A DNA stretch of 64,000 bases from positions 62,001 to 126,000 of the forward strand of contig NZ_JBGOSE010000005.1 of NCBI RefSeq assembly GCF_041538045.1, in the 5' to 3' direction. The notes below the pieces were generated by a model, which worked only from the letters and a program-made list of their open reading frames with translations, did no database searches and was not told the origin of the DNA. Source of the DNA: Aliiglaciecola sp041538045 (GTDB taxonomy: Bacteria > Pseudomonadota > Gammaproteobacteria > Enterobacterales > Alteromonadaceae). Positions 8,991-17,896 of this stretch are shown here, in pieces. Both the position numbers and the translations under genes were made by a program. Every line of letters begins with the position of its first letter. Position 1 is the stretch's first letter.

Positions 8991-9844
8991 CAAAAAGTAA
9001 GTTTAACGCCTTCGTTAGGTTAGCTCGAATGGATAAACCCATCGGCAGTTATTTGTTGTTATGGCCTACCATATGGGCGCTATTAATCGCGGGGCAGGGC
9101 AACCCGCCAATCGAGATCGTAATAGTGTTCGTGGCCGGTGTTTTTGCCATGCGCAGCGCAGGGTGCGTAATCAATGATTACGCAGACCGACATGTAGATG
9201 GCAAAGTTGAGCGCACTAAATCACGACCGTTAGTCAGTGGCGAAGTGACCGAGAAAGAAGCATTATTCTTTTTTTCGGTCTTAGTTTTTATTTCGTTTTT
9301 ATTGGTATTGACCCTCAATTATCAAACCATACTGTTGTCTTTCGGTGCTTTGGCGCTGGCAACGATCTATCCTTTTATGAAGCGTTTTACTAACTTACCT
9401 CAAGTGGTGTTAGGAGCTGCATTTAGTTGGGCTATTCCCATGGCTTTCATGGCCGTCAATGAACAAATTCACTGGGTTGGTTGGATGCTTTTCGTTATTA
9501 ATGTGATTTGGACAGTAGGTTATGACACTGAATATGCCATGGTAGATCGCGATGATGATTTACAAATAGGCATCAAGTCTACAGCTGTATTGTTTGCTCA
9601 AGCTGACAAGTTGGCCATCGGTATTACGCAACTAATCACTTTGCTATTACTTAGCTTTGTCGCCTATTCTTTAAATATGACATGGCCAGTGTATATATCG
9701 TTATTGGTCATGGGCGGATTTTTTATTTATCAGCAATATTTAATAAAAGATCGTGTAAGAGCCAATTGTTTTCAAGCATTTCTAAACAATCACTATGCTG
9801 GAATGATTGTCGCAATTGGTATGCTTTGCCACTATTGGCTATAG
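8987..9844 (+). CDS. ubiA: 4-hydroxybenzoate octaprenyltransferase
   Basis: Integral-membrane prenyltransferase that attaches the polyprenyl chain to 4-hydroxybenzoate. Both Asp-rich motifs are present: NDYADRHVDG (first, Mg-diphosphate binding) and DTEYAMVDRDDD (second). Multiple hydrophobic helices fill the rest. I chose the ATG at 8987 (MTKSKF), which overlaps the ubiC stop as ATGA, giving 285 residues as expected for UbiA. Operon ubiC-ubiA. Confidence 0.96.
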   Translation: MTKSKFNAFVRLARMDKPIGSYLLLWPTIWALLIAGQGNPPIEIVIVFVAGVFAMRSAGCVINDYADRHVDGKVERTKSRPLVSGEVTEKEALFFFSVLVFISFLLVLTLNYQTILLSFGALALATIYPFMKRFTNLPQVVLGAAFSWAIPMAFMAVNEQIHWVGWMLFVINVIWTVGYDTEYAMVDRDDDLQIGIKSTAVLFAQADKLAIGITQLITLLLLSFVAYSLNMTWPVYISLLVMGGFFIYQQYLIKDRVRANCFQAFLNNHYAGMIVAIGMLCHYWL

Positions 9845-9863
9845 TTGCTGACTAAATAAACCT

Positions 9864-10124
9864 TTAGTTATCGTCAGTTGATGGCGTCGGGTTTTCTAAC
9901 TTGTCCAGTCGAGCTTCTAGGGCCTCAAGCTTTTCCCGTGTGCGAATCAGAACTTGGCTTTGCACATCAAATTCTTCTCTGCTAACGAATTCAAGTCGAC
10001 TCAATTGTGATTGCAGAACTTGTTTTACTTTCGCTTCAGCACCCTCAGCCATGGTTTTCACACCGGGGGGAATAGAGTCTGTAATTTGCTTTGCAATATC
10101 TTCCAGCTTTTTCGGGTCCAACAT
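9864..10124 (-). CDS. ubiK: Ubiquinone biosynthesis accessory factor UbiK
   Basis: An 86-residue protein with an N-terminal amphipathic region and a C-terminal coiled coil (REKLEALEARLDKLE), matching the BMFP/YqiC family. UbiK assists the soluble ubiquinone-synthesis (Ubi) complex together with UbiJ. It is convergent with ubiA, whose stop is 19 bp away. Its position next to ubiCA supports the assignment. Confidence 0.9.
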   Translation of the reverse strand: MLDPKKLEDIAKQITDSIPPGVKTMAEGAEAKVKQVLQSQLSRLEFVSREEFDVQSQVLIRTREKLEALEARLDKLENPTPSTDDN

Positions 10125-10272
10125 GGGTAGAGTCTCCGTATAAAAGCATAATTGTATCAGAGCTATGTTGAAGTTGCTGCATTTGTAGTAAAACTCCTGA
10201 TTCGAGACAACGGAGCTAGTAATTCCATTGTTAATTTTTTACAATTCCCGACCATTTTTTAAAGACGTATTC

Positions 10273-12291
10273 ATGAAACTCAACGACGGTCAAAATCAAG
10301 CAGTTAAATTTATCTCTGGCCCGTGCTTAGTGCTCGCAGGCGCTGGTAGCGGTAAAACTCGCGTGATTACCAATAAAATCGCATACTTGGTTCAAGAGTG
10401 TGGTATTCCAGCCCGTCAAATAGCAGCGGTTACTTTTACCAACAAAGCAGCTAGAGAAATGAAAGAGCGAGTTGCTCAAACCATGGGTAAAAAAGACGCT
10501 CGCGGGCTTAAGGTTTCTACTTTCCACACCATGGGGCTAAATATCATCAAGTCAGAGTTTCGTAGCTTGGGTATCAAACCCGGCTTTTCTCTATTCGATG
10601 ATAAAGACACCATGGCGCTCTTAAAGGACTTAACGGAAGACACCATTGATGGCGATAAAGAGCAGTTAAGTTTGTTGCAGTCGTGTATTTCTAATTGGAA
10701 AAATGACTTAATCATGCCAGAGCAACTGCAAAAGCGAGCTTTGTCGCCGGGAGAGGTTGAGTTTGCGAAAGTTTATCATGAGTATCAGACCCACCTTAAA
10801 GCCTACAATGCACTGGATTTTGATGATTTGATATTGATGCCAACCTTATTGTTACAAAGCAATCAAGAGGTACGTCAAAAATGGCAAAACAAAATCAAAT
10901 ACCTGTTAGTAGATGAATACCAAGATACCAATACCAGTCAGTATGAGTTGGTGAGACTGTTAGTCGGCGAGCGTGCTCGATTTACAGTTGTGGGTGATGA
11001 TGATCAGTCTATTTATTCCTGGCGTGGCGCTAGGCCACAAAACTTGGCGCTTTTACAGCAGGACTTTCCCAGCCTAAAGCTGGTAAAGCTCGAACAAAAT
11101 TATCGTTCCTCAGAGCGAATTCTGCATACAGCTAATATTCTCATTCAAAATAATCCCCATGTATTTGAAAAAAGACTGTTCTCAGAATTAGGATACGGTG
11201 AGCCCCTCAAAGTGCTCATTGCTAAGAATGAAGAGCATGAAGCTGAACGTGTGGTGGCTGAATTACTTGCCCATAAGTTTATGAAAAACACCCAGTTCAA
11301 GGATTACGCGATTTTGTACCGGGGAAATCACCAGTCTCGCCTATTTGAAAAAATACTGATGAGTAACCGCATCCCTTATAAAATCAATGGGGGCATGTCA
11401 TTTTTTGGGCGTACAGAAGTAAAAGATTTGATGGCTTACCTGCGATTATTGGTTAATCAAGATGATGATAATGCACTACTTAGGGTTATCAATACTCCTA
11501 CCCGTGGAATAGGTCGTGTTTCTTTAGAAAAACTAGGAAGTTTTGCTAATCAGTTGGGGTGCTCGATTTTTGAGGCTGCTTGCCACCCCCAATTACATAG
11601 TGTGTTAAGCGGTAAAGCTCTGCAAAGTATCGAGTCTTTCAGTCGATGGATTGTCGAGGCTGCTGACAACGCAGTCCGTGGTGATGGTATCGCCGCTATT
11701 CGAGAGATGATTAAGGCCATGCAGTATGAAGAATGGCTATATGAATCTAGTACTAGCCCCAAAGCGGCTGAAATGGCAATGGCGAATATCAGTACCCTTT
11801 TTGGCTGGATAAGCGATATGCTCGAAGGAAATGAGTTGGATCCACCGATGAGCTTGTCTGAGGTAGTAAATCGACTAATTCTACGGGATATGATGGAACG
11901 TAATGAGGACGCTGAGGAATCGGACCAAGTACAGCTTATGACGTTACATGCTTCCAAAGGACTTGAGTTCCCTTATGTTTTCATGGTTGGAATGGAAGAG
12001 GGCTTATTGCCCCATCAAAGCAGTATTGATGAAAATAATATTGAAGAAGAACGCCGACTTACTTATGTGGGTATTACCCGTGCACAAAAAGAATTGTTTT
12101 TTACCTTGAGTAAAGAACGTCGCCAATTTGGCGAAGTAATTCAGCCTGAGCCCAGTCGTTTTCTGTACGAGTTACCCCAAGACGATATTATTTGGGAGCA
12201 TAAAAAAGTTAAAGATAGTCCAGAGGTTCGCCAACAAAAGGGGAGAACTGGAATTGCGAATTTAAGAAATATTCTTTCTAGCGGGAAATGA
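10273..12291 (+). CDS. rep: ATP-dependent DNA helicase Rep
   Basis: Superfamily 1A 3'-5' helicase that clears protein blocks ahead of replication forks. The N-terminus MKLNDGQNQAVKF, the Walker A GAGSGKT (about residues 20-27), the Walker B/DExQ box VDEYQDTN, the QSIYSWRGA motif and the C-terminal TLHASKGLEF and VGITRAQ motifs all match Rep closely. I took the ATG at 10273, giving 672 residues, the normal Rep length; an upstream in-frame start would add an unrelated tail. The 3' end overlaps the convergent GAF-GGDEF-EAL gene by 30 bp. Confidence 0.96.
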   Translation: MKLNDGQNQAVKFISGPCLVLAGAGSGKTRVITNKIAYLVQECGIPARQIAAVTFTNKAAREMKERVAQTMGKKDARGLKVSTFHTMGLNIIKSEFRSLGIKPGFSLFDDKDTMALLKDLTEDTIDGDKEQLSLLQSCISNWKNDLIMPEQLQKRALSPGEVEFAKVYHEYQTHLKAYNALDFDDLILMPTLLLQSNQEVRQKWQNKIKYLLVDEYQDTNTSQYELVRLLVGERARFTVVGDDDQSIYSWRGARPQNLALLQQDFPSLKLVKLEQNYRSSERILHTANILIQNNPHVFEKRLFSELGYGEPLKVLIAKNEEHEAERVVAELLAHKFMKNTQFKDYAILYRGNHQSRLFEKILMSNRIPYKINGGMSFFGRTEVKDLMAYLRLLVNQDDDNALLRVINTPTRGIGRVSLEKLGSFANQLGCSIFEAACHPQLHSVLSGKALQSIESFSRWIVEAADNAVRGDGIAAIREMIKAMQYEEWLYESSTSPKAAEMAMANISTLFGWISDMLEGNELDPPMSLSEVVNRLILRDMMERNEDAEESDQVQLMTLHASKGLEFPYVFMVGMEEGLLPHQSSIDENNIEEERRLTYVGITRAQKELFFTLSKERRQFGEVIQPEPSRFLYELPQDDIIWEHKKVKDSPEVRQQKGRTGIANLRNILSSGK

Positions 12292-14895
12292 GTTCTGTTC
12301 TAATACAGTCGTCATATTGATTGGTGACTCTATGAAGTGCCCTTGGCCTAAGATGCACCCAGCACCAACAAGCTTATTATACTGTTCTTTATTTTCAATA
12401 CCCTCAGCAATCAATTTAAAAGACAGCTGACTGGAGATAGCTAACACTGAACGAATTAGATTGTAATTACGTTTTGAGCGAGTAACTGACTTTACAAACT
12501 TATTATCAATTTTAACGTAGTCAAATGGGTAGCTATACAAATAGCTTAACGACGCAAGGCCGCTTCCAAAGTTATCTAAAACCAATATTACTCCTGAACG
12601 TTTTAGCTTTTTAATCGCTGGAAGCATAAACTGTGATCTTAGGTTGAGCTCATTTTCATCAAACTCAAATACTAAATTGGATGGGTTAATGTTAGCTGCT
12701 TTTATTCTATCGATTATCTGATTTACTAAGCGACTTTGCGATAAGTGGTTAATTGATAAATTGATAGCGATTTTTCTGCTTGATTCGTTATCACCTAACT
12801 TTTTCCAATGCTGCAGAATTTTCACCGCTTGGTCTAACATAAAGTTATCGATTTCTACTGTTAGGCCACTACTTTGTGCGACTTTCCAAAACTTTTCCCG
12901 TTTGATTTTTCCCATTGTGGAATGGATCCAACGTACAAAAAACTCATAATATATTACAGCGTCGGTTTGGAAATTTACGATAGCTTGAATTTGAGAGTCG
13001 AAATTTTCTTCATTCAATGTTTTTCTGAATTCGTTCTCTAATTCTAATTCCTCTAATAACTTTTGACGCATGCTAGTGTCGAATAAAACGAATCGCCCGC
13101 GGCCCAGAGCCTTAGCTTGGTACATAGCCGCATCAGCATCACGGATCAGTTCGTCAGCCGATTCGTAGCCTTGTTCAATATTGGCAATACCAATACTGGC
13201 CCCAGAAAACATTTCTTTATTATCAAAGGTAAAGGGAATCGCGAGGGTTTGAATAATGCGATTAGCCACTTCCTCCACATCACTGAAATCGTCAAAGCTA
13301 TCTAATAGAATTACGAATTCGTCACCGCCTAACCTAGCCAGCAGATCGTGAGCTCGTATACATTTAGAGATTCGTTTGGAAACTTCAATCAAGAATTGGT
13401 CACCAGTATGGTGGCCTAAACTGTCATTTATTTGTTTAAACCTATCTAAATCTATAAATAAAACTGCAAATTGATGTTCAGGGTATCGATTTTTATTAGC
13501 GACAGCTAACTCCAATCGACTATTAAACATGGCTCTATTTGGGAGATCTGTAAGGGCATCGTGATGGGCTTCATGAATAAGTTTTAACTCAATTTCTTTA
13601 CGTTCTTCAATTTGTTTTTTTAAATATAAATTGGTTTGGTGAAGCTCATCGGTCCTTTCACGGACTTTACGGCTCAGCTGTAAATTATATTTCTGAATAG
13701 CTTCAGCAGATTGTTTGCGTTCTATGGCTACAGCAATATGGTGGGATACAAACTTTAATAACTCCAGATCTTTGATAGTATATTTTGCATCTTTACTATA
13801 AGTTTGAACCGCGATAACCCCAGAAATAACGCCATCTACATACAGAGGAGACCCTATCCATGAATTATTGTGTTTAATCATGCTACTTATGGTGGTTTGA
13901 TCTAATTGCTCTTTAACCGTTAAATCATTAACACGATCCGCGTCGATTAATTCTGCTCTACCTGAGCGCAATACAAACTCGGTGAGACCATTGCTGAGTG
14001 GTCTCGATTTGACAAAGTCATTTAATTCGTCGCTGTAATATGGAAATTCTAAGGAGTTATTCTTCTCGTTAATTATCGCCACATAACAGTTAGGTGCGCT
14101 TAGTAATCGAGCTAGAATGTCATGCAAACTAGCGTAGAAATCGGCCATTTCCCCTTCCACAGAAGCGGCTATTTCTGAAATTTCAAAAAGTGCCTTTTGC
14201 AAAGATTCCACTTTTTGACGTTCTAATATTTCGTCCTGAAGCTCATCGTTAATTTCACGAAGCTGTTTCGTTCTTTCGCGAATTGTTTGTTCAGTTAACT
14301 CCCTGCTTTTGACCCTATCCAAGGCGTTTACAATATGTTGGGAAACAAATAGCAGTAAATCTAACTCATCTTCGACGTATCTAACTGCTTTATCGTAACT
14401 TTGCACGACCATAGCACCAATCACTTTATTACCGCGCTTAAGTGGTACGCCAATAAGATCCACAGGGGTTTTGCCGATGGCTTTGAAGTTGCGTTTTTTA
14501 GATTCTGATTCGAAGTTTTCTTCGCTTAAGACTAAGTGCTGACCAGATTTGAGAATATAACCGGCGATACCACCTAATAAGTCTTTTGCAGGGATTTGTT
14601 TTATGACATTTTCATCGAATTGATCGACGAAGTAGGGGAATTCGACAAATTCGTCGTCTTTTTCATATAGGGCTACGAAAAAGTTCTGGGCGTTCATGAA
14701 TTGCCCGATAATCTCATGAACCGCAGCGTACAGACGTGATAACTCGCTGATAGAACCTGCTAATTCAGAAATGTCAAAAAGCGCTCTTTGAATATGTTCA
14801 GAGCGCTTATATTTTTCTGTTAACTGTTGTAGTTGCGGGACTATTTCCCTTAATTCTTCAACAGTTAATTGGCCAGTATCAAAGTCTTCAGTCAA
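12262..14895 (-). CDS. Cytoplasmic GAF-GAF-GGDEF-EAL protein with degenerate EAL motifs
   Basis: An 877-residue soluble protein: an N-terminal helix, GAF 1 (about 60-195), a coiled coil, GAF 2 (about 240-395), a second coiled coil, GGDEF (about 440-600) and EAL (about 620-870). The GGDEF active site is intact (RLGGDEF) with an RAHD inhibitory site five residues before it, so feedback-inhibited diguanylate cyclase activity is likely. The EAL domain departs from consensus: EAL is EFF (YEFFVRW) and DDFGTG is DNFGSG, changing one of the two metal-binding Asp residues to Asn. The AEGIE and KID elements remain. I infer a cyclase with a non-catalytic c-di-GMP-binding or weakly active EAL domain. The two GAF domains look like a tandem duplication sharing the SELSRLYA / EMADFYAS entry helix. 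Confidence 0.88.
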   Translation of the reverse strand: MTEDFDTGQLTVEELREIVPQLQQLTEKYKRSEHIQRALFDISELAGSISELSRLYAAVHEIIGQFMNAQNFFVALYEKDDEFVEFPYFVDQFDENVIKQIPAKDLLGGIAGYILKSGQHLVLSEENFESESKKRNFKAIGKTPVDLIGVPLKRGNKVIGAMVVQSYDKAVRYVEDELDLLLFVSQHIVNALDRVKSRELTEQTIRERTKQLREINDELQDEILERQKVESLQKALFEISEIAASVEGEMADFYASLHDILARLLSAPNCYVAIINEKNNSLEFPYYSDELNDFVKSRPLSNGLTEFVLRSGRAELIDADRVNDLTVKEQLDQTTISSMIKHNNSWIGSPLYVDGVISGVIAVQTYSKDAKYTIKDLELLKFVSHHIAVAIERKQSAEAIQKYNLQLSRKVRERTDELHQTNLYLKKQIEERKEIELKLIHEAHHDALTDLPNRAMFNSRLELAVANKNRYPEHQFAVLFIDLDRFKQINDSLGHHTGDQFLIEVSKRISKCIRAHDLLARLGGDEFVILLDSFDDFSDVEEVANRIIQTLAIPFTFDNKEMFSGASIGIANIEQGYESADELIRDADAAMYQAKALGRGRFVLFDTSMRQKLLEELELENEFRKTLNEENFDSQIQAIVNFQTDAVIYYEFFVRWIHSTMGKIKREKFWKVAQSSGLTVEIDNFMLDQAVKILQHWKKLGDNESSRKIAINLSINHLSQSRLVNQIIDRIKAANINPSNLVFEFDENELNLRSQFMLPAIKKLKRSGVILVLDNFGSGLASLSYLYSYPFDYVKIDNKFVKSVTRSKRNYNLIRSVLAISSQLSFKLIAEGIENKEQYNKLVGAGCILGQGHFIESPINMTTVLEQNSFPARKNIS

Positions 14896-14956
14896 TATAC
14901 TTAATCCGAAAATAGATTAATTACAAAGAACCGTGCACTGACGAAAGCAACTAAAA

Positions 14957-15352
14957 TTAGACACCTTCAATCATATATTCTATTGCTGCTTTAATATCAT
15001 CATCTGAGCAATCGCCACAGGTTCCTCTTGGAGGCATAGAGCCAATTCCATTTAGTGCGTTATGCAAAACTTCATCGATTCCTTTTTCTAATCGTGGTGA
15101 CCAATCGGCTGCATCGTGAAGCTTAGGAGCGTTTAATACACCTGATGCATGGCAAGCGAAACAAGCAGTATTATAAATGTCTTCACCAGAGCGAGGGCCA
15201 GAAGCGGCAGCTGAGTCAGCTTTAGCACCAGCAACATGTACTGAACCAACAGGTTCGATGCGGGACTTGATATCTTCATTAGACATGTTTTGCGCTTGTA
15301 CGGCAAACATCAACAAACTTCCAACTAACACGCTCAACAACGCTTTTAATTT
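14957..15352 (-). CDS. Cytochrome c5 family protein
   Basis: Periplasmic small c-type cytochrome. A signal peptide precedes a single CFACH haem-binding motif (CxxCH). The downstream MPPRGTCGDCSDDDI segment gives the axial Met and the C-terminal disulfide pair that mark the cytochrome c5 group. I chose the GTG at 15352 (VKLKALL) because GGAG lies 6 bp upstream. A TTG further up would place that ribosome binding site inside the gene. The likely role is electron transfer to a terminal oxidase; the partner is not visible here. Confidence 0.9.
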   Translation of the reverse strand, partial: KLKALLSVLVGSLLMFAVQAQNMSNEDIKSRIEPVGSVHVAGAKADSAAASGPRSGEDIYNTACFACHASGVLNAPKLHDAADWSPRLEKGIDEVLHNALNGIGSMPPRGTCGDCSDDDIKAAIEYMIEGV

Positions 15353-15367
15353 CACAATAATCTCCAA

Positions 15368-15781
15368 CGATCTAAATTTAAATTCTAACGTTTATTAAAG
15401 AATAACAAATTATAGCGAGTTATTGATACTGAACAACAATTTACTTTGTAATTGCTATTTATCTTCACTCTAATTTGGCTTATCCGCAGAGTTTAACTCT
15501 TTTTAGCGGCCTCTAACCAACAATAAGTGTTAATTTAGCCCTAAAAAACCACAAATTTTAGGTTTGTGAGTTTGTTTGACCCAAACCTTAATTAACATTT
15601 CACCTAAGTTTACACGAAAAAACACCTAAAAATTTTAAGAAATAGTATAAATATGTATTGTACAACTTTAGGAAAGACCCATATTAACTGAGACAGTTGA
15701 GTTTAGTTTGTTTATTCACCTAACGGTTAATTTCAGTATCTACATTCCGTGAGCATTTATCTTGATAAAAAGGAGTAATGA
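15368..15781. other. Intergenic region between divergent cytochrome c5 and htpX genes
   Basis: About 410 bp of AT-rich sequence holding two divergent promoters by position. AAGGAG sits just before the htpX start. I see no gene, long inverted repeat or clear operator. I could not place a convincing heat-shock promoter by eye. Confidence 0.6.
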
Positions 15782-16654
15782 ATGTTAAGAATATTTCTAT
15801 TTCTAGGCACCAATATAGCTATTATTGCATTGCTAAGTCTGACATTTAGCCTTTTCGGTTTTCAAGGGCTTCTAGCGGAAAATGGGGTTGATTTAGATTT
15901 AACCGCATTGATGATTTATTCAGGTGTAATCGGCTTTAGTGGAGCATTCATTTCTTTGTTCCTATCAAAATTTATGGCTAAACGGTCTATGGGCGTGCAC
16001 GTTATTGAACAACCAACGGACACAACACAACGTTGGCTTATTGATACTGTTCGCCGACAAGCTGAAATGGCCGGTATTGGTATGCCAGAGGTGGGTTTAT
16101 TTAATAGTCAGTCGCCCAATGCCTTTGCTACCGGATGGAATCGTAATAATGCCTTAGTCGCGGTTAGTACAGGATTGCTTACGCACATGAATAAAAATGA
16201 AGTTGAAGCGGTTTTAGCCCACGAAGTAAGTCACGTAGCTAACGGTGATATGGTGACCATGACGTTAATTCAGGGAGTCGTAAATACTTTTGTGGTTTTC
16301 CTATCTAGGGTTATTGGACACATTGTTGACCGAGTTGTTTTCAAGGTTGAAAGAGGTCATGGACCGGCTTTCTGGATAGTCTCAATCATTGCTGAAATTA
16401 TTCTTGGCTTTTTAGCTATGACCTTGGTTATGTGGTTTTCACGATATCGGGAGTTTAGAGCCGATGAAGGTGGCGCAAAACTCGCAGGTAAGGCAAACAT
16501 GATTGCTGCTTTGGCAAAATTGAAGAGCTTTCAGGGTACGCCTGATATGCCTGATGAAATGGCTGCTTTTGCAATCAACGCAGGTAAAATACAAAAGTTA
16601 TTTTCAAGCCACCCTCCATTGGAAAAGCGTATTGAAAACCTTAGAGTTGGCTAA
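15782..16654 (+). CDS. htpX: Membrane zinc metalloprotease HtpX
   Basis: A 290-residue M48 protease that cuts misfolded inner-membrane proteins. The HExxH zinc site is at 147-151 (AHEVSH), and the third ligand Glu lies in FRADEGGA. Two N-terminal transmembrane segments and two further ones around 160-215 follow the HtpX plan. The AAAAAGGAG stretch precedes the ATG. Probably envelope-stress induced, though no CpxR box was recognised. Confidence 0.96.
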   Translation: MLRIFLFLGTNIAIIALLSLTFSLFGFQGLLAENGVDLDLTALMIYSGVIGFSGAFISLFLSKFMAKRSMGVHVIEQPTDTTQRWLIDTVRRQAEMAGIGMPEVGLFNSQSPNAFATGWNRNNALVAVSTGLLTHMNKNEVEAVLAHEVSHVANGDMVTMTLIQGVVNTFVVFLSRVIGHIVDRVVFKVERGHGPAFWIVSIIAEIILGFLAMTLVMWFSRYREFRADEGGAKLAGKANMIAALAKLKSFQGTPDMPDEMAAFAINAGKIQKLFSSHPPLEKRIENLRVG

Positions 16655-16675
16655 ACCTGGCTTTGCTAGGTTTTT
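16653..16675 (+). terminator. Rho-independent terminator after htpX
   Basis: AAACCT and AGGTTT pair around a short loop, with a second GC-containing step inside (GGC/GCT), followed by TTTTT. It begins at the htpX stop codon. Confidence 0.65.
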
Positions 16676-16742
16676 AAAGTTTAATATCTTTACCAAGCTT
16701 CAAATAATAAACGAACACTAGTTTAGTTGTTTCAAAATTAAT

Positions 16743-16961
16743 CTAAAAAGCAAAACTGGTTTGTACTCTGCCTTGGGTACTAGGTTGTCTATTTCTCGAT
16801 TTTGCTAACATTCTCAAATTATCTAAACGATTGATTAAATTATCAAATTGTTTATCACGAGCAGCTCTGTCTTTATTTTTTTGTTTGATCCTTTGTTGCT
16901 GTATTTCACAGCGAGTGGATTCGCATATTGAATCGTGCAAGTTAACTAATTCATTTGTCAT
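16743..16961 (-). CDS. Small hypothetical basic protein
   Basis: A 72-residue charged protein with no signal peptide or membrane segment. A predicted helical middle section carries many Lys/Arg/Gln (QQRIKQKNKDRAARDKQFD), and the only cysteines are two near the N-terminus (CESTRC). AGAGGA lies 7 bp before the ATG, which is why I believe the gene is real. I do not recognise a family. Confidence 0.5.
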   Translation of the reverse strand: MTNELVNLHDSICESTRCEIQQQRIKQKNKDRAARDKQFDNLINRLDNLRMLAKSRNRQPSTQGRVQTSFAF

Positions 16962-17064
16962 AACATCCTCTCAAAAATATAACTGTATTTTTATACAGTA
17001 TACAATCGAATGAAATTTAGTCAATAAATTGCTCAACTAATTATCAATAAAGTTGCAGGTTTCT

Positions 17065-17316
17065 TTATATTCTGTTGTTTAAAACCCGATCGGTATGCTC
17101 AGATTCTCGTTTAACTAATATAAAGGTGATTATCATTTTCGTCGGCAGTGACATAACCATGCCCACTGCTACACAGGCTGCACTAATAACGATTCCTTGT
17201 ACTCCCATTTCGTCAATGGTTTGATTAAAAAGGTGTAAATAAATGCCAAGGATGATTAAACATAGACCTGAAAACATCACCACTTTAAGTAAAGTCATGA
17301 CCCTTGAGTTTGTCAT
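17065..17316 (-). CDS. Small two-helix membrane protein, hypothetical
   Basis: An 83-residue protein with two hydrophobic segments (about 8-29 and 38-65) and a charged tail, so probably an inner-membrane hairpin. GGGAG lies about 9 bp before the ATG. It follows the 72-residue small protein on the same strand. No family recognised. Confidence 0.5.
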   Translation of the reverse strand: MTNSRVMTLLKVVMFSGLCLIILGIYLHLFNQTIDEMGVQGIVISAACVAVGMVMSLPTKMIITFILVKRESEHTDRVLNNRI

Positions 17317-17896
17317 GGAGGGAACTCCCTTATTCTAAAACCTTGTTTAGTATTTAATCAGTTCGTAATTGAATCATATTGATCTGGGTCAGTTGAAACG
17401 TAAATATCCTGATTAGAATTAATTCTCTTGTTTTTTGAGGCTTACTTTAACGGCGTTATTTAGCGATCCACCAATAACAAATAATTAACAATGGTGATTT
17501 GAAAAAAGAGTTCTTCAAACAACAAAAAATTACTAATTGTTGTTAATTATTGGTTAATTACTCTTGATTTATGGATGGCTAAAAATTTAATTACCCCAAC
17601 TGGTTTATAGGCTGTAAATTGTCCGCAAAGCAATAAAAATTCACTAAATTCAATTGTTTGAAAGTTTTCCGGTGAGTGTTTTAATTGGCGTTTTTGTAAA
17701 TTATTAGTTAATAACTTTGTCAGTTTTGAAGATTATGAGTTGACGGTCCGATTTTCGTACTCTATCCTAATGAAAGCGCTTACATTTAACTTGTTATCAC
17801 AATGATTTTACAACTTTTGGGTGACAAGAGCAGGAAGTGCGCAAGTAAAAGTGTGGTAATGAGTACAATAAAGTTAGTTTTTTGGGAGAAAACAAC
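17317..17896. other. Long upstream region of the TonB-receptor gene
   Basis: About 580 bp, very AT-rich, with no supportable gene. The notable element is the LacI-type operator at 17769-17786. The rest presumably holds the receptor promoter and leader; GGGAG precedes the chosen start at 17897. Confidence 0.6.
17769..17786. promoter_or_regulatory. LacI-family operator upstream of the TonB receptor
   Basis: AATGAAAGCGCTTACATT, an imperfect palindrome centred on GCGC with one mismatched pair. It is nearly identical to the perfect palindrome at 24568-24587 upstream of the GH1 gene. The TGAAAGCGCTTTCA core is typical of LacI/GalR-family operators. The likely binder is the LacI protein encoded at 27681-28682. 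Confidence 0.75.
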
